DNA from: an uncultured Hyphomicrobiales bacterium
Lineage (GTDB): Bacteria > Pseudomonadota > Alphaproteobacteria > Rhizobiales > Xanthobacteraceae
NCBI GenBank assembly: GCA_903878085.1
Contig: CAIRGJ010000064.1
Coordinates: 186,001 to 250,000, forward strand
Length of the DNA: 64,000 nt
Direction: 5' to 3'
Shown here in pieces: positions 1 through 8,982 of the stretch. How positions within the stretch are numbered: position 1 is the stretch's first letter; every line of letters begins with the position of its first letter. The position numbers and the translations under genes are program-made. The notes beneath the pieces were generated by a model that saw nothing but the letters and a program-made list of their open reading frames with translations, searched no databases and was not told the origin of the DNA.

Positions 1-2
1 GC

Positions 3-404
3 AAACAGGCGGCCAATGCCTGGGTCGTCAAGCGCGAGGCGGAGCTCAAAGCCCCTGGCGGCCTCGACCGAAAGGAAAACCCAACCCTCTCCGCTGTGAT
101 CGACCGCTATATCGACGAGTCAAAAAATGCAGTTCTCGGCACCAAGGCCCAGGTGCTCAAGACAATCAAGAACAGCGATCTCGGCGATCTTAAATGCAGC
201 GAAATCACTAGCCAGAAACTGGTCGCCTTCGCCAAGGACCTGACACGAAATGTCGAGCCGCAAACCTGCGGTAACTATTTCTCGCATCTCTCCAGCATTT
301 TTACTGTGGCACGGCCGGCCTGGGGATTTCCGCTTAGACGCGCAGCTCACCTACTCGTTACGAAACTATACTTTCCAAATCAGATGGCTGAAAGCGGTCG
401 ATAG
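3..404 (+). pseudogene. Truncated tyrosine-type phage integrase (N-terminal part)
   Basis: The frame is open from the window edge, so the true start lies upstream; a GTG at 96 is only an internal possibility. The visible product has the arm/SAM-like core-binding domain of alphaproteobacterial site-specific integrases. It runs from a segment reading NAWVVKREAEL through DLGDLKCSEIT to LSSIFTVARPAWGFPL, which in intact relatives leads into the catalytic domain. Here the similarity ends near base 335 and an unrelated tail of about 22 residues runs to the stop. The catalytic Arg-His-Arg-Tyr domain is absent, so the protein should be inactive. It marks an old integration event at the left edge. Family assignment is by motif recognition only. 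Confidence 0.75.
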
Positions 405-1040
405 TGGACCGTCGAAATGAGCAGCAAATGATCCAAATTGGACTGGCGTTGTAAGCAATTTGAGCGGTCGTAACTCCAGTCCGGCACTCGGAGCCGCCAA
501 GGCGGAAACGGCCTACAGCCTTATGGCCCCTCCGGGCTTCAGTGGTACGGCCTGAGCAGACCCAATGGCCAATCCTCCAGAAATCAAGCTGCGGCAACCT
601 CCCGCCCGCGGAACTCATAGCGAACACCCTTTGCAAACTGACTGCAAACTGAAATACGTGTCACGTATCGGCGGTGAAATGTTTTCATGTTTGCAGAGGG
701 TTGATGGCGCGCCGGACGAGATAAAACTGCGAACTCCTATGTTATTGAAATTGCGATATAATTTTCGCGTGTGCCGAGCGAAGATCGACGCCGCCACAAA
801 ATTTTTCGCGGCACGGTCGGAGCTGAGACACGGCTCTCGTGGGCGCCGAGTCGGTTAGTCTCTCAAGAGCAGAAATACCCTGATGGGCCGGGATATCTGC
901 TTATGGCATCAGTCGCCCAAGCCGGCATGTCCGCTTAGTACAAAAGCGAACACACGCCGCCTACGCCTGCGCTCCTTTGACCTGACCGGGCTTTTTAGAC
1001 CAAGCGTTGTGAGAAAATGGTCTTAGAAAGAAGCTTGGTC
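405..1040. other. Gene-poor stretch between integrase and IS remnants
   Basis: No ORF here looks like a real protein. It holds a direct repeat of GCAAACTGA (633-641 and 644-652) followed at once by a perfect short palindrome, TACGTG-T-CACGTA (655-667). These are operator-like and could be left from the vanished phage or element. The rest shows nothing I can name. Confidence 0.5.
633..667. promoter_or_regulatory. Direct repeat plus palindrome, operator-like
   Basis: Two copies of GCAAACTGA start 11 bp apart (633 and 644), about one helical turn, and are followed by the palindrome TACGTG-T-CACGTA (655-667). The arrangement resembles a repressor binding site. No intact gene is close enough to assign it to, so its role is unknown. 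Confidence 0.35.
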
Positions 1041-1202
1041 ATGCCGAAGAAGAGGTTTAACGCGGAGCGGATCGTGACGCTGCTTTGTCAGATTGAAGTG
1101 TCGATTGCACAGGGCAAATCCGCGACGGCGGCCTGCCGAGATGCGGGCATATCGCTGCAGACTCGCAACCATGTTGAGCAGCAAATTAGGAAACCGTTTT
1201 GA
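1041..1202 (+). pseudogene. IS3-family transposase OrfA fragment
   Basis: The product from ATG 1041 begins MPKKRFNAERIVTLLCQIEV and continues through SATAACRDAGISLQT. This is the helix-turn-helix N-terminus of IS3-family OrfA proteins of the type common in Bradyrhizobium. Intact OrfA proteins continue with a YYRWRKEYGG-like helix; here the similarity stops after about 45 residues and the frame ends at 1202. OrfB is not adjacent. An in-frame start at 1017 also exists but adds residues foreign to the family. It is a dead remnant. A fragment of a similar OrfB lies on the same strand near 57.9 kb. Confidence 0.75.
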
Positions 1203-1382
1203 CTATCAATTTATCAAAGGCTTACGCCCGAATGTTGCAAATGTGTTGCACCCGTTTCCGTGCGACGAAATTCTGATCACAATTTTAGGCAACAATTGGT
1301 CAATACCCACTTCCCAAATGCAGACTCCGCAACAGTAGCGGCCTTGGCGGTCTCCTACTGGGATTTCCAACTCGAAGCGCCA

Positions 1383-3113
1383 TCATTGCATTTTCTCCAA
1401 CTCCGCGAGCACGGCGTCGCCCATGGCCTTGGTCGAGATGACTCCTTCTCCGGGCTGCGCAATATCCGCCGTCCGTGCTCCATGCGAGATCGCGGCGTCA
1501 ACTGCGCGTTCTAGGCGATCCGCTTCCTGGGCAAGCCCCAGCGAAAACCGAAGGCACAACGCAAAGCTCATAATCGCACCCAGCGGATTGGCGATGCCTT
1601 TGCCGGCGATGTCGGGGGCGCTGCCGTGGATCGGCTCATAAAGAGCGTGACGGCCGCCATCGGGGCGTATTGGGCCAAGCGATGCCGACGGCAACATCCC
1701 GAGCGACCCGGCAACCATTGCGGCGCAATCCGACAGGATGTCACCGAACAGGTTTTCGGTCACCAACACGTCGAATTGCTTAGGTGCGCGCACCAACTGC
1801 ATGGCGCAGTTGTCGACATACATGTGGCTGAGTTCGATTTCGGGATAGTACTGATCGCGCAGCGCCTGCACCGTGTCGCGCCACAGGCCGCCAGTCTCGG
1901 TCAGCACGTTGGATTTATCTACCGAACACACCCTGCCTGACCGGCCACGCGCGAGATCGAAGGCGGCGCGGGCGATCCGTTCCACTTCCCCGGTCGTATA
2001 CATGCAGGTGTTGACGGCACGCTCGCCGCCGCTATTGAGCTTTTCGCGGCCGCGCGGCTCGCCGAAATAGATGCCGCCACACAGCTCGCGCACGATCATC
2101 ATATCGCAATCTGCGATGACCTCGGGACGCAAGCTTGAAGAGGCCCCAAGCGCCGGCAGCGTGCGCACTGGACGTAAATTGCAGAACAGGTCGAGTTCCT
2201 TGCGCATCCGGAGAAGCTGATCGACTTTGCGCGCAGCGGCAGGGATTTTCTCGTATTCCGGCGATCCGGTAGCGCCGAACAAGATGGCGTCGGCGGCGAC
2301 GATCTCGTCCCAGGTCTGCTGGCGCATCAAATCGCCATGCGCTTTCCACGCGGAAATGCCGAACAGCTCCTCGCGCAGCTCGACGCTAAGTTGCCGCTTG
2401 GCGATAAACCATTCGGCAACTTTCCGCACCTCGGCAAGAATTTCAGGGCCAATGCCGTCACCAGCCAATATCAATAAGCGTGCCACGCGCGCGGTCTCCT
2501 CTCGTCGGTAAATCCAGGGTCTGCTCTCGTGGTCCCGGCGTTGATGCGCGCGAATCTGCGCGTCGAGCTTGAGTGTCATACCGATGTCATCGAGGCCTTC
2601 CAACAAAGCGTCGCGGCGCTCGGGATCGGTCGTGAACGCAATCTTATGGCCGGACGGCGTCGTGATCGCTTGCGTTTCCAAGTCGACCGTCACCAGCGGC
2701 TGATCTGCCGCTTCGATCTCGGCCGCGAGCTTCTTAACTTGGTCTTCCGGAAGGCGGATCGGCAGTACGCCGTTCTGAAAGCAATTCCAATAGAAAATAT
2801 CGCCAAAGCTTGGCGCGATAATACAGCGGAATCCGAAATCCGCCAGCGACCACACCGCATGCTCACGCGATGAGCCGCAGCCGAAATTATCTCCGGCCAC
2901 AAGAATCTGGGCCGCGCGATACCGCGGTTGATTGAGCACAAATTCGGAGTTTTCGCCGCCGTCCGGCGCATAGCGCCAGGCTTCAAAGCAATAGCGGCCA
3001 AGCTCGCCGCGCTTGTTTCCAATCAGCCGATTGATGGGGATGACGACTTCAGTGTCTATATTGATCCGCATCAGCGGAGCGGCAGCCCCTGTCACCCGTT
3101 TATATTTTTCCAT
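1383..3113 (-). CDS. leuD-leuB: LeuD-LeuB joined protein: isopropylmalate dehydratase small subunit + isopropylmalate dehydrogenase
   Basis: One open frame of 576 codons carries two leucine-pathway enzymes. Residues 1-205 are a full LeuD (swivel domain; motif [13 protein letters not shown] at 74-86). Residues 210-576 are a full-length LeuB-type NAD-dependent beta-decarboxylating dehydrogenase (GDGIGPE at 218-224, [35 protein letters not shown]). LeuD with LeuC isomerises 2- to 3-isopropylmalate and LeuB oxidises the product. No stop separates them. An AGAGGAG motif (2496-2502) followed by a GTG at 2486 sits exactly where a free LeuB would begin, so a separate LeuB may also be made. leuC ends 2 bp upstream. 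These are normally separate genes. The substrate may be a related alkylmalate rather than isopropylmalate. Confidence 0.9.
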   Translation of the reverse strand: MEKYKRVTGAAAPLMRINIDTEVVIPINRLIGNKRGELGRYCFEAWRYAPDGGENSEFVLNQPRYRAAQILVAGDNFGCGSSREHAVWSLADFGFRCIIAPSFGDIFYWNCFQNGVLPIRLPEDQVKKLAAEIEAADQPLVTVDLETQAITTPSGHKIAFTTDPERRDALLEGLDDIGMTLKLDAQIRAHQRRDHESRPWIYRREETARVARLLILAGDGIGPEILAEVRKVAEWFIAKRQLSVELREELFGISAWKAHGDLMRQQTWDEIVAADAILFGATGSPEYEKIPAAARKVDQLLRMRKELDLFCNLRPVRTLPALGASSSLRPEVIADCDMMIVRELCGGIYFGEPRGREKLNSGGERAVNTCMYTTGEVERIARAAFDLARGRSGRVCSVDKSNVLTETGGLWRDTVQALRDQYYPEIELSHMYVDNCAMQLVRAPKQFDVLVTENLFGDILSDCAAMVAGSLGMLPSASLGPIRPDGGRHALYEPIHGSAPDIAGKGIANPLGAIMSFALCLRFSLGLAQEADRLERAVDAAISHGARTADIAQPGEGVISTKAMGDAVLAELEKMQ

Positions 3114-3115
3114 TG

Positions 3116-4522
3116 TCAGTGGCCGAGCTTACGCACGTCTGCGATGTGCCCGGCAACTGCCGCGGCAGCGGCCATGGCCGGGCTCGCCAGATGGGTGCGT
3201 GCGCCCGGTCCCTGCCGGCCGACGAAGTTCCGGTTGGTGGTGGAAACCGAGCGTTCGCCGGGCGCGATGATATCGCCGTTGGCGCCGAGACACATGGAGC
3301 AGCCGGGCTCGCGCCATTCGAACCCGGCATCGAGAAATTTGCGATCCAGACCTTCGCGTTCCGCGGCGCGCTTCACCGCCTCGGAGCCGGCCACGACCCA
3401 GGCGCGAACGTGCGGTGCCACCTTGCGGCCCGCGAGCGCCGTGACCGCCTCGCGCAGATCCGACAAACGTCCGTTGGTGCATGAACCGATGAAGACCCAA
3501 TCGATCGGCGTACCCTCAATCGCGTCACCCGGCCGCAGCCCCATATATTTGAGCGCCGCCTCCATGTTTTTGCGGCGGTCGGCATTCGGTTCGCCCGACG
3601 GATCGGGTATCCGCCCGCTAACATCAATAACATCCTGCGGGCTGGTGCCCCAGGTGATCTGCGGTGCGATGTCCGGCACATGAATGGTGTGTTCGGCATC
3701 GAATAGGGCATCGTCATCGCTCGACAGCTTGCGCCAATGCGCAACGGCCTGGTCGAACAACGCATTCTTCGGCGCATAAGGCAACCCGGCAAGATATTGG
3801 TAAGTCGTGTCGTCCGGCGTCATGATTCCCGTCTTGGAGCCCAATTCGATCGACAGATTGCAGATCGTAAGGCGCTCCTCGATCGTCAATTCGCCCACCA
3901 GAGAACCAGCATATTCTACCGCGTAGCCGCGCCCGACAGCAGTGCCGAGCCGCCCGATCGTCGCCAAAATAACGTCTTTCGCGGAAACACCCGAAGCGCG
4001 CCGTCCCTCGAACCGGATCCGCATCATTTTGGGCTTTTTCTGCCGAAGCGTCTGCGTGGCCAGAACGTGAGCGACTTCGCTGGAGCCAATGGCGATGGCG
4101 AGCGCACCGAAGGCGCCGTGCGTGCAGGTATGACTGTCCGGGCAGACAACGGTGGCGCCGGGCAACGTCAAACCCATTTCCGGCGCCGCGACATGCACGA
4201 TGCCCTGGCTCTCGTCGCCGATATCGAAAAGCTTGATGCCGGAGGCAAATGCGCCACGGCGCATTTCGCGCAGAAGCCGTCCGCCGGTTGGATTGGTATC
4301 GGTGGTGCGCCCCGGCGAACTGGCGATCGCATGGTCGGGCATCGCATAGGTCAGGTCGGGGTCGTGCACGCGGTAGCCAAGCTTTGCCAAGCGTATGAAA
4401 TTCGGGCCACCTTCGAGATCGTGAAGAAAATGTCGATCGACCGCCAGCAGACTGAGATCACCCGAGAGCTCCGCAACGACATGTTGCGTCCAGATTTTTT
4501 CAAATAATGTGCGGCCCGGCAT
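3116..4522 (-). CDS. leuC: 3-isopropylmalate dehydratase large subunit (LeuC, aconitase family)
   Basis: Large subunit of the 4Fe-4S hydro-lyase that works with LeuD. The product is 468 residues from the ATG at 4522, which follows AAGGA at a 6-bp spacing; a longer frame to 4543 lacks such a signal. The cluster ligands are visible in IGSCTNGR (Cys348) and GCSMCLG (Cys408, Cys411), with the substrate-loop motif CPDSHTCTHGAFGA near residue 127. Length matches the family. It lies between an upstream receptor gene (50 bp) and the leuD-leuB gene (2 bp), so the three form one operon. The link to a transporter receptor suggests it may act on an imported dicarboxylate or hydroxyacid instead of, or as well as, leucine synthesis; that is inference. 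Confidence 0.92.
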   Translation of the reverse strand: MPGRTLFEKIWTQHVVAELSGDLSLLAVDRHFLHDLEGGPNFIRLAKLGYRVHDPDLTYAMPDHAIASSPGRTTDTNPTGGRLLREMRRGAFASGIKLFDIGDESQGIVHVAAPEMGLTLPGATVVCPDSHTCTHGAFGALAIAIGSSEVAHVLATQTLRQKKPKMMRIRFEGRRASGVSAKDVILATIGRLGTAVGRGYAVEYAGSLVGELTIEERLTICNLSIELGSKTGIMTPDDTTYQYLAGLPYAPKNALFDQAVAHWRKLSSDDDALFDAEHTIHVPDIAPQITWGTSPQDVIDVSGRIPDPSGEPNADRRKNMEAALKYMGLRPGDAIEGTPIDWVFIGSCTNGRLSDLREAVTALAGRKVAPHVRAWVVAGSEAVKRAAEREGLDRKFLDAGFEWREPGCSMCLGANGDIIAPGERSVSTTNRNFVGRQGPGARTHLASPAMAAAAAVAGHIADVRKLGH

Positions 4523-4572
4523 GAATGGTCCTTGTAGTCGCAATGCGACGCATCACATCGCCGAACGGGCGC

Positions 4573-5604
4573 TTATTGGGCAACGAGCGCCTTGTCGACA
4601 AAACGATCGGTATACGTAGCGCTGATGTCGATCTTGGCAGTGGCTACGGCGGAATCGAATGCGCTCAAGACCTTGTAGGCATTCTCGGCGCCCGCATTAT
4701 TGATGCGACCATCCGCCGGATACATCGCCTTCGATTTCTTGACGATTTCGACATACAGCGCGGGATCTTTTCCTTGGTATTCCGGCGGCATAGCCTTGGC
4801 AATCTCTTCCGGCGTTGACTTGGCGATCCAGCGCAACGTGCGCACGGTGGCGGTCACGATCGCCTGCACCGTGTTCGGGTTCTTCTCGGCGAATACTGGA
4901 CTTACATACATGACGCTGGAAGGGTATTCGCCACCGAACACAGCCTGCGTGCCGGTGGTCGTCCGCGTGTCGAAGATCGCTGTCAACTCACCCGACAATT
5001 CAACTTGTGTGATCGCTGGATCGGCATGCGATAGTGCGTCGATTTCGCCCTTTTTGACCGCGGCCACGGCGGTTGTTGGACCGCCAACGCCAATAAACGA
5101 AACATCCTCCGGCTTTATGCCGTTCTGCGTCAGAATATAGTTGACCATGAAGTTGGTTTGCGAGCCAGGCGCTGTGACGCCGATCTTGAGCCCTTTCAAG
5201 TCTTTAGGGCTGCGATAATTGAGCTTCTTCGATGTCACTAAGCCGAGCACGATGCCGGGATAACGACCAGTTTCAACCACCGCCAAAATGGGCTGCCCTT
5301 TGGCCTGCATCTGGATAGTGTGGTCGAACGAACCGGTGGTGGCATCGACATTGCCGCCAATCAGCGCCTGCAGACTTTTGGTGCCACTGCCAAAGTCAAT
5401 GATCTCGACGTTGAGTCCTGCGTCCTTGAAGTAGCCGAGGCGTTCCGTGAGTGTGAGGGGCAGGTAGATCATAAAGGACTTGCCGCCAACCGCGATTTTG
5501 ACATCAGTTTTTTCGGGCTTGGCGTCAGCACCAAAAGCGGCTGGCGATACCGCGAGCGTGACGGCAAACGTCGCCGCAACAATATTCCGACCGATAGCTC
5601 GCAT
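4573..5604 (-). CDS. ABC transporter substrate-binding protein, NMT1/SsuA type
   Basis: A 343-residue periplasmic receptor with a cleavable signal peptide (about 1-26, ending AAFGA). The mature protein has the NMT1/SsuA-type two-lobe fold: the early SFMIYLPLTLTERLGYFKDAG helix region, the GLKIGVTAPGSQTNF hinge segment and GGPTTAVAAVKKGEIDALS. Families with this fold bind sulfonates, taurine, nitrate, pyrimidines or aromatic acids, so the ligand cannot be read from sequence. Start ATG 5604 follows AGGACA. It is the first gene of the unit leading into leuC and leuD-leuB. No ABC permease or ATPase is adjacent; the nearest are at 13.8-15.4 kb. Confidence 0.85.
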   Translation of the reverse strand: MRAIGRNIVAATFAVTLAVSPAAFGADAKPEKTDVKIAVGGKSFMIYLPLTLTERLGYFKDAGLNVEIIDFGSGTKSLQALIGGNVDATTGSFDHTIQMQAKGQPILAVVETGRYPGIVLGLVTSKKLNYRSPKDLKGLKIGVTAPGSQTNFMVNYILTQNGIKPEDVSFIGVGGPTTAVAAVKKGEIDALSHADPAITQVELSGELTAIFDTRTTTGTQAVFGGEYPSSVMYVSPVFAEKNPNTVQAIVTATVRTLRWIAKSTPEEIAKAMPPEYQGKDPALYVEIVKKSKAMYPADGRINNAGAENAYKVLSAFDSAVATAKIDISATYTDRFVDKALVAQ

Positions 5605-5640
5605 CGCACTTGTCCTGGGTTGAGTGTATTTACTTTTCGG

Positions 5641-5659
5641 CTAGCTCTACAAGAGCTAG
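5641..5659. promoter_or_regulatory. Perfect palindrome upstream of the receptor-leuC-leuDB unit
   Basis: CTAGCTCT-ACA-AGAGCTAG: 8-bp arms, perfect, with a 3-bp centre, ending 37 bp before the start codon at 5604. It could be an operator for a dimeric regulator or a hairpin in the leader. No regulator gene is adjacent. Confidence 0.5.
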
Positions 5660-5792
5660 ATGACATCGGACGGCCGAATGCTAGTCAATAGTAGTGGCAT
5701 ATTTTTGTCGGTTTGATTGCGACGAGCGCTGCCGAACTAAATTGGAATGCCTGCATTTAAGTCGTGCGCCTCTCGCGCAAGCTTTTTAGCCG

Positions 5793-6836
5793 CTAGGCGC
5801 TTTCATACGCAGCCAACTCCTCTGCCCACGACGTTGGCACATTGACGATCATTTCGAGCGCCATCTGGCCATATGCCTTGCCCTGTGGATCGATACGCAT
5901 TGATGCCATACCGCCACCGCCGAGCGCGTCACTGATTAAGAAATTCAGTGCATTGAGACCGGGAGCCTCAAACCGTACTGCCGGCCCACCAACTAAGTGA
6001 CCAAAGTGTTCTAGTATGCGCTCCGGCGTAAGCTCTCGACGCAGCAAAGGCACGTATTTCGGCTTGCGCGCTATGATTGCGATATTTGCCGAATTTCCTT
6101 TGTCACCGGATCGCGCATATGTGAGCTTCGGCGGAATCGAGGTCGGCGGCTGCGTCTGGCTGACCGGCGGTTGCTGCTGCGTGACCGGTGGCTGTGCCGC
6201 GGTTCCAGGCGGCAGCGCCGCCAAGGTCTTGTTCGCCTGCTCGACCAGCAGGTTTAGAACCGGGGCTCGATACGCACGTACCTGTTCATCCGATAAACTA
6301 ATAAAACAAGCGGCATATCCGCGGAGCTCGATCACATGGCGCCCGCCCACAATTCGTCGGCACGCGGGCCTTGTCCAATAAATGCCTTGCAGATTGGTTG
6401 CATCAGTGGATGCGGCGTGGCGACTGGCCTCATCCGCGCCGCCGAACGATAACAGCGCAATCCCCCCATCGTACCCGAAATGGTACTTGCCCCTGATATC
6501 CAGTCGGTGAAAAAGCTGGTGAAATACCTTCGTATTCGGCGGAACGCCAACGGTCCTTTTTCCAACGATCTCCGTCATTTTTTGGTGAGGAGCAATGACG
6601 GTCGCAATCTGCATCATTGCCTGCCACATCGGGTCGGAAGGCTCCTGCATGCGCAACGCTCGAACCAGGGCATCATGTTCGGGATCCTGCTGAGCCCGAA
6701 CCGGCGACGAGTTCAAAGCCAACGCGCCAAGCAATGCCATTAGCATCAGCGCGCACCGAAGCAGCGCACCAAGTCCGAGCTTGTTCCGCTCCGGCGGATG
6801 CGAATGTCGCATCATGATCCTCGATCGGCTGCTCAT
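5793..6836 (-). CDS. Secreted protein with C-terminal AtuA-like domain
   Basis: A 347-residue protein with a signal peptide or anchor at about 22-48 (ending SSPVRA). Residues 50-205 are a domain I do not recognise, then comes a Pro/Gln-rich linker at 212-236. Residues 238-332 match the AtuA C-terminal, ferredoxin-fold-like domain (ARSGDKGNSANIAIIARKP, a leucine-rich helix, then ALGGGGMASMRIDPQGK). In known proteins that domain follows the AtuA N-terminal domain, or stands alone, in cytoplasmic acyclic-terpene and related CoA catabolism. Here it is apparently exported and attached to something else. The start overlaps the upstream zinc-ribbon gene by ATGA, so the two are translationally coupled. 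Function unknown. Confidence 0.75.
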   Translation of the reverse strand: MSSRSRIMMRHSHPPERNKLGLGALLRCALMLMALLGALALNSSPVRAQQDPEHDALVRALRMQEPSDPMWQAMMQIATVIAPHQKMTEIVGKRTVGVPPNTKVFHQLFHRLDIRGKYHFGYDGGIALLSFGGADEASRHAASTDATNLQGIYWTRPACRRIVGGRHVIELRGYAACFISLSDEQVRAYRAPVLNLLVEQANKTLAALPPGTAAQPPVTQQQPPVSQTQPPTSIPPKLTYARSGDKGNSANIAIIARKPKYVPLLRRELTPERILEHFGHLVGGPAVRFEAPGLNALNFLISDALGGGGMASMRIDPQGKAYGQMALEMIVNVPTSWAEELAAYESA

Positions 6837-8152
6837 TGTGCGAACGCGATGCTCGCGATGGCACGCTCCAGAACCGGCCCGTATTTCTCATAGAGCCTGG
6901 TCGGCGCATGCAGTTGCACTAAATAGAAATGGTCATCCTTCTCGATATAGGCGACGGTCTTGCGAAACTCGCCCATCGGAAACACGACTAGGATCGCCGG
7001 ACGCAGACCGATCCGTGCGGCCCCCTGATAAATGTTCTTTCGCGTGGCCGCGTTGCTCTGTGCCTTTAACTCTTCGACCTTGCTCTCCAGCGTTTCGCCG
7101 GCACCGCGAAGTTCGGCAACAAACGACAGCATGATTTCGCCGCCATAGCTCGGGTCGCTTGCGGCGAAGAACAAGGAGTCGCCGTCACTGCCCTGCGCCA
7201 CCCTCCAGTCGGCGGGAACGTCGACGGCGAAGCCGACCTTGGACTTCGTCCCGGCGAGCCGAAGGCCAAGCCCCATGCTCTCGATACGGCGATAGGTGAA
7301 GCCGCCGGCTTGAGTGGGCGGACTTTGCGGTTCGGTGCCGCTTGCCACGGGCGGCGGCGCGGGCGTGACGGGCGGTTGTTGCCCACGCCGCTCGGCGTCG
7401 TTCGCCGCCTTTTCTGGAATTGTGGGATCGACGCTGAAGCTCTTCGTCATCCGCGCAGCGATCGACTCGAACGCCGAGGCGGCGGCCTTGGGATAGGCGA
7501 TCTCGAGGCGATGGACAAACGCCCCCTCCTCACTCAGCAAAACCCGGCGCAGGACGATATCGGCTTCTTTGCCGGCGACGACCTGGTACCAGTCTTTGCC
7601 GCTTTGTTTCACCGCGGCTGCGTCGCCGATATCGAGCACGTCCTCGGCCTGCAATTCCTCGACCGAGAAATCCATGGCATTGGCGTGACTGTAGATCGAA
7701 AAGCGCGCGCCGGCCGATGCAGCCGTAAAGTCCCGCCCGGCGTTGTCGGGCGGCGGCGGCTGGATGGCAAACAAATCGGCAGGATAGTCGATCATCACGC
7801 CGTAGCGGGTATTGGTGTATCGCTCCCAGCGAATTGCGATGATCTTGCCGGCGTTGCGCGGCACAGGTGTTGCGGCCGGTGGTACTCTTTCGGCGGTGAC
7901 TGGTTTCGTTACCGAAGGCGTGTCGTTCAGCCACACCAACAGCAATGCGCCGCCTAAAACGACAAATCCGGCAGCGACCAACGCGATGATCATGCGTTTG
8001 CGGCTACGGCCAAGACTTTCACCTGGCGATGCCGCTGACGGAGCCGTGCGTACGCCGTCGCTCGCCGCAGCCGCGACGGGAGCGCCGCAACTCGTGCAAA
8101 ACTTCGCGTCAGGCTTCAATGCGGCGCCACAGGCTCGGCAGAAATTGGCCAT
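6833..8152 (-). CDS. Zinc-ribbon membrane protein with two PsbP-like domains
   Basis: A 439-residue protein. It starts with a short zinc ribbon (CRAC at 5-8, CTSC at 19-22), followed by a basic stretch and one transmembrane helix at about 54-75. The rest should be outside the cytoplasm: two similar segments at about 110-245 and 290-439, each opening with a pattern like YPADLFAI or VPADWRVAQG and continuing as mixed alpha/beta, separated by a Pro-rich linker. This resembles PsbP/Mog1-type folds; I infer that from pattern, not alignment. A cytoplasmic ribbon joined to extracytoplasmic domains suggests a tethered sensor or scaffold. It lies between the small membrane protein (36 bp) and the AtuA-like gene (4-bp overlap). 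Confidence 0.7.
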   Translation of the reverse strand: MANFCRACGAALKPDAKFCTSCGAPVAAAASDGVRTAPSAASPGESLGRSRKRMIIALVAAGFVVLGGALLLVWLNDTPSVTKPVTAERVPPAATPVPRNAGKIIAIRWERYTNTRYGVMIDYPADLFAIQPPPPDNAGRDFTAASAGARFSIYSHANAMDFSVEELQAEDVLDIGDAAAVKQSGKDWYQVVAGKEADIVLRRVLLSEEGAFVHRLEIAYPKAAASAFESIAARMTKSFSVDPTIPEKAANDAERRGQQPPVTPAPPPVASGTEPQSPPTQAGGFTYRRIESMGLGLRLAGTKSKVGFAVDVPADWRVAQGSDGDSLFFAASDPSYGGEIMLSFVAELRGAGETLESKVEELKAQSNAATRKNIYQGAARIGLRPAILVVFPMGEFRKTVAYIEKDDHFYLVQLHAPTRLYEKYGPVLERAIASIAFAQ

Positions 8153-8188
8153 CGGTCTCTTGGTTACCTCACCGATTCAGCATCCAAT

Positions 8189-8833
8189 TCAACGAACGTC
8201 GCCACGGCGTGTCGCCTGTGACGCAGCCACCGCCGGGATGGCGATAGCCGAAACTAAGGCTGCTACGCGCTGCACGCGGATGACGAGGCCGAGCGTGTTC
8301 CCGACGGTCAGCCCGGCTCCTGCAAGCATCAACAGCGTCATCGCCGACGGAACGTGACCAAACACCATGGCGCCTATCTGGTTCATTGCGAACGTCAGGC
8401 CCCAGATGACGAGATACCAGGCAGTGCCGCGTCCACGAATTTGCGTGTTGTCGATAAACAGCAACGTCGTGAGCGACCAGCCGACGCCTATCAATGAACC
8501 GGCCAGGACTGCCGCCAACAACATCGACGTGGCCGGCAGGCGTCCTCCGAACCAAAGACTGATCAGGGTTCCAGCGACACTGATCGCAAGAGCCAGCAAC
8601 AAAGCGGCGGGCTCGATTGTCTTGGCCTTGCGAAACGTCAGCACCATCATGACGACCGACAGGATCAGCATCGCCATGCCAGCGATTGATATGAGACGGA
8701 AGAAGGTCTGCAGCGGATTTGGAAAAAACGCCGAAATGACCACCAGCACAGCCAATGCAGCAACGAGCATTGCCCCGGTCTTCAACCGTCCCAGAATTTC
8801 GCCCTTAATCTGGGCCCCGATGTTGCGCGTCAT
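8189..8833 (-). CDS. Multi-spanning membrane protein, unknown function
   Basis: About 214 residues from ATG 8833 (MTRNIGAQIKGEI); an upstream extension to 8893 is possible but adds no recognisable sequence. Five or six hydrophobic spans are evident, including VAALAVLVVISAFF, SIAGMAMLILSVVMMVL, LLLALAISVAGTLISLWF and LTLLMLAGAGLTVGNTL-like stretches. No enzyme or transporter motif is visible. It lies 36 bp before the zinc-ribbon gene and likely opens this three-gene unit. The family is not recognised. Confidence 0.65.
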   Translation of the reverse strand: MTRNIGAQIKGEILGRLKTGAMLVAALAVLVVISAFFPNPLQTFFRLISIAGMAMLILSVVMMVLTFRKAKTIEPAALLLALAISVAGTLISLWFGGRLPATSMLLAAVLAGSLIGVGWSLTTLLFIDNTQIRGRGTAWYLVIWGLTFAMNQIGAMVFGHVPSAMTLLMLAGAGLTVGNTLGLVIRVQRVAALVSAIAIPAVAASQATRRGDVR

Positions 8834-8982
8834 TGGCCATAGCCTCCGCCGGCTGAACAGGTCCGCATTAAGTGCCGCTTTTATTGCACACACGCGGCGA
8901 ACGAGACCTTGAGCTACATCAACCCGCCCCTGGTCAGCGGCGCTAAGCTTTCAAGAGATCGAAGTCACCAGACGAGAGACCT

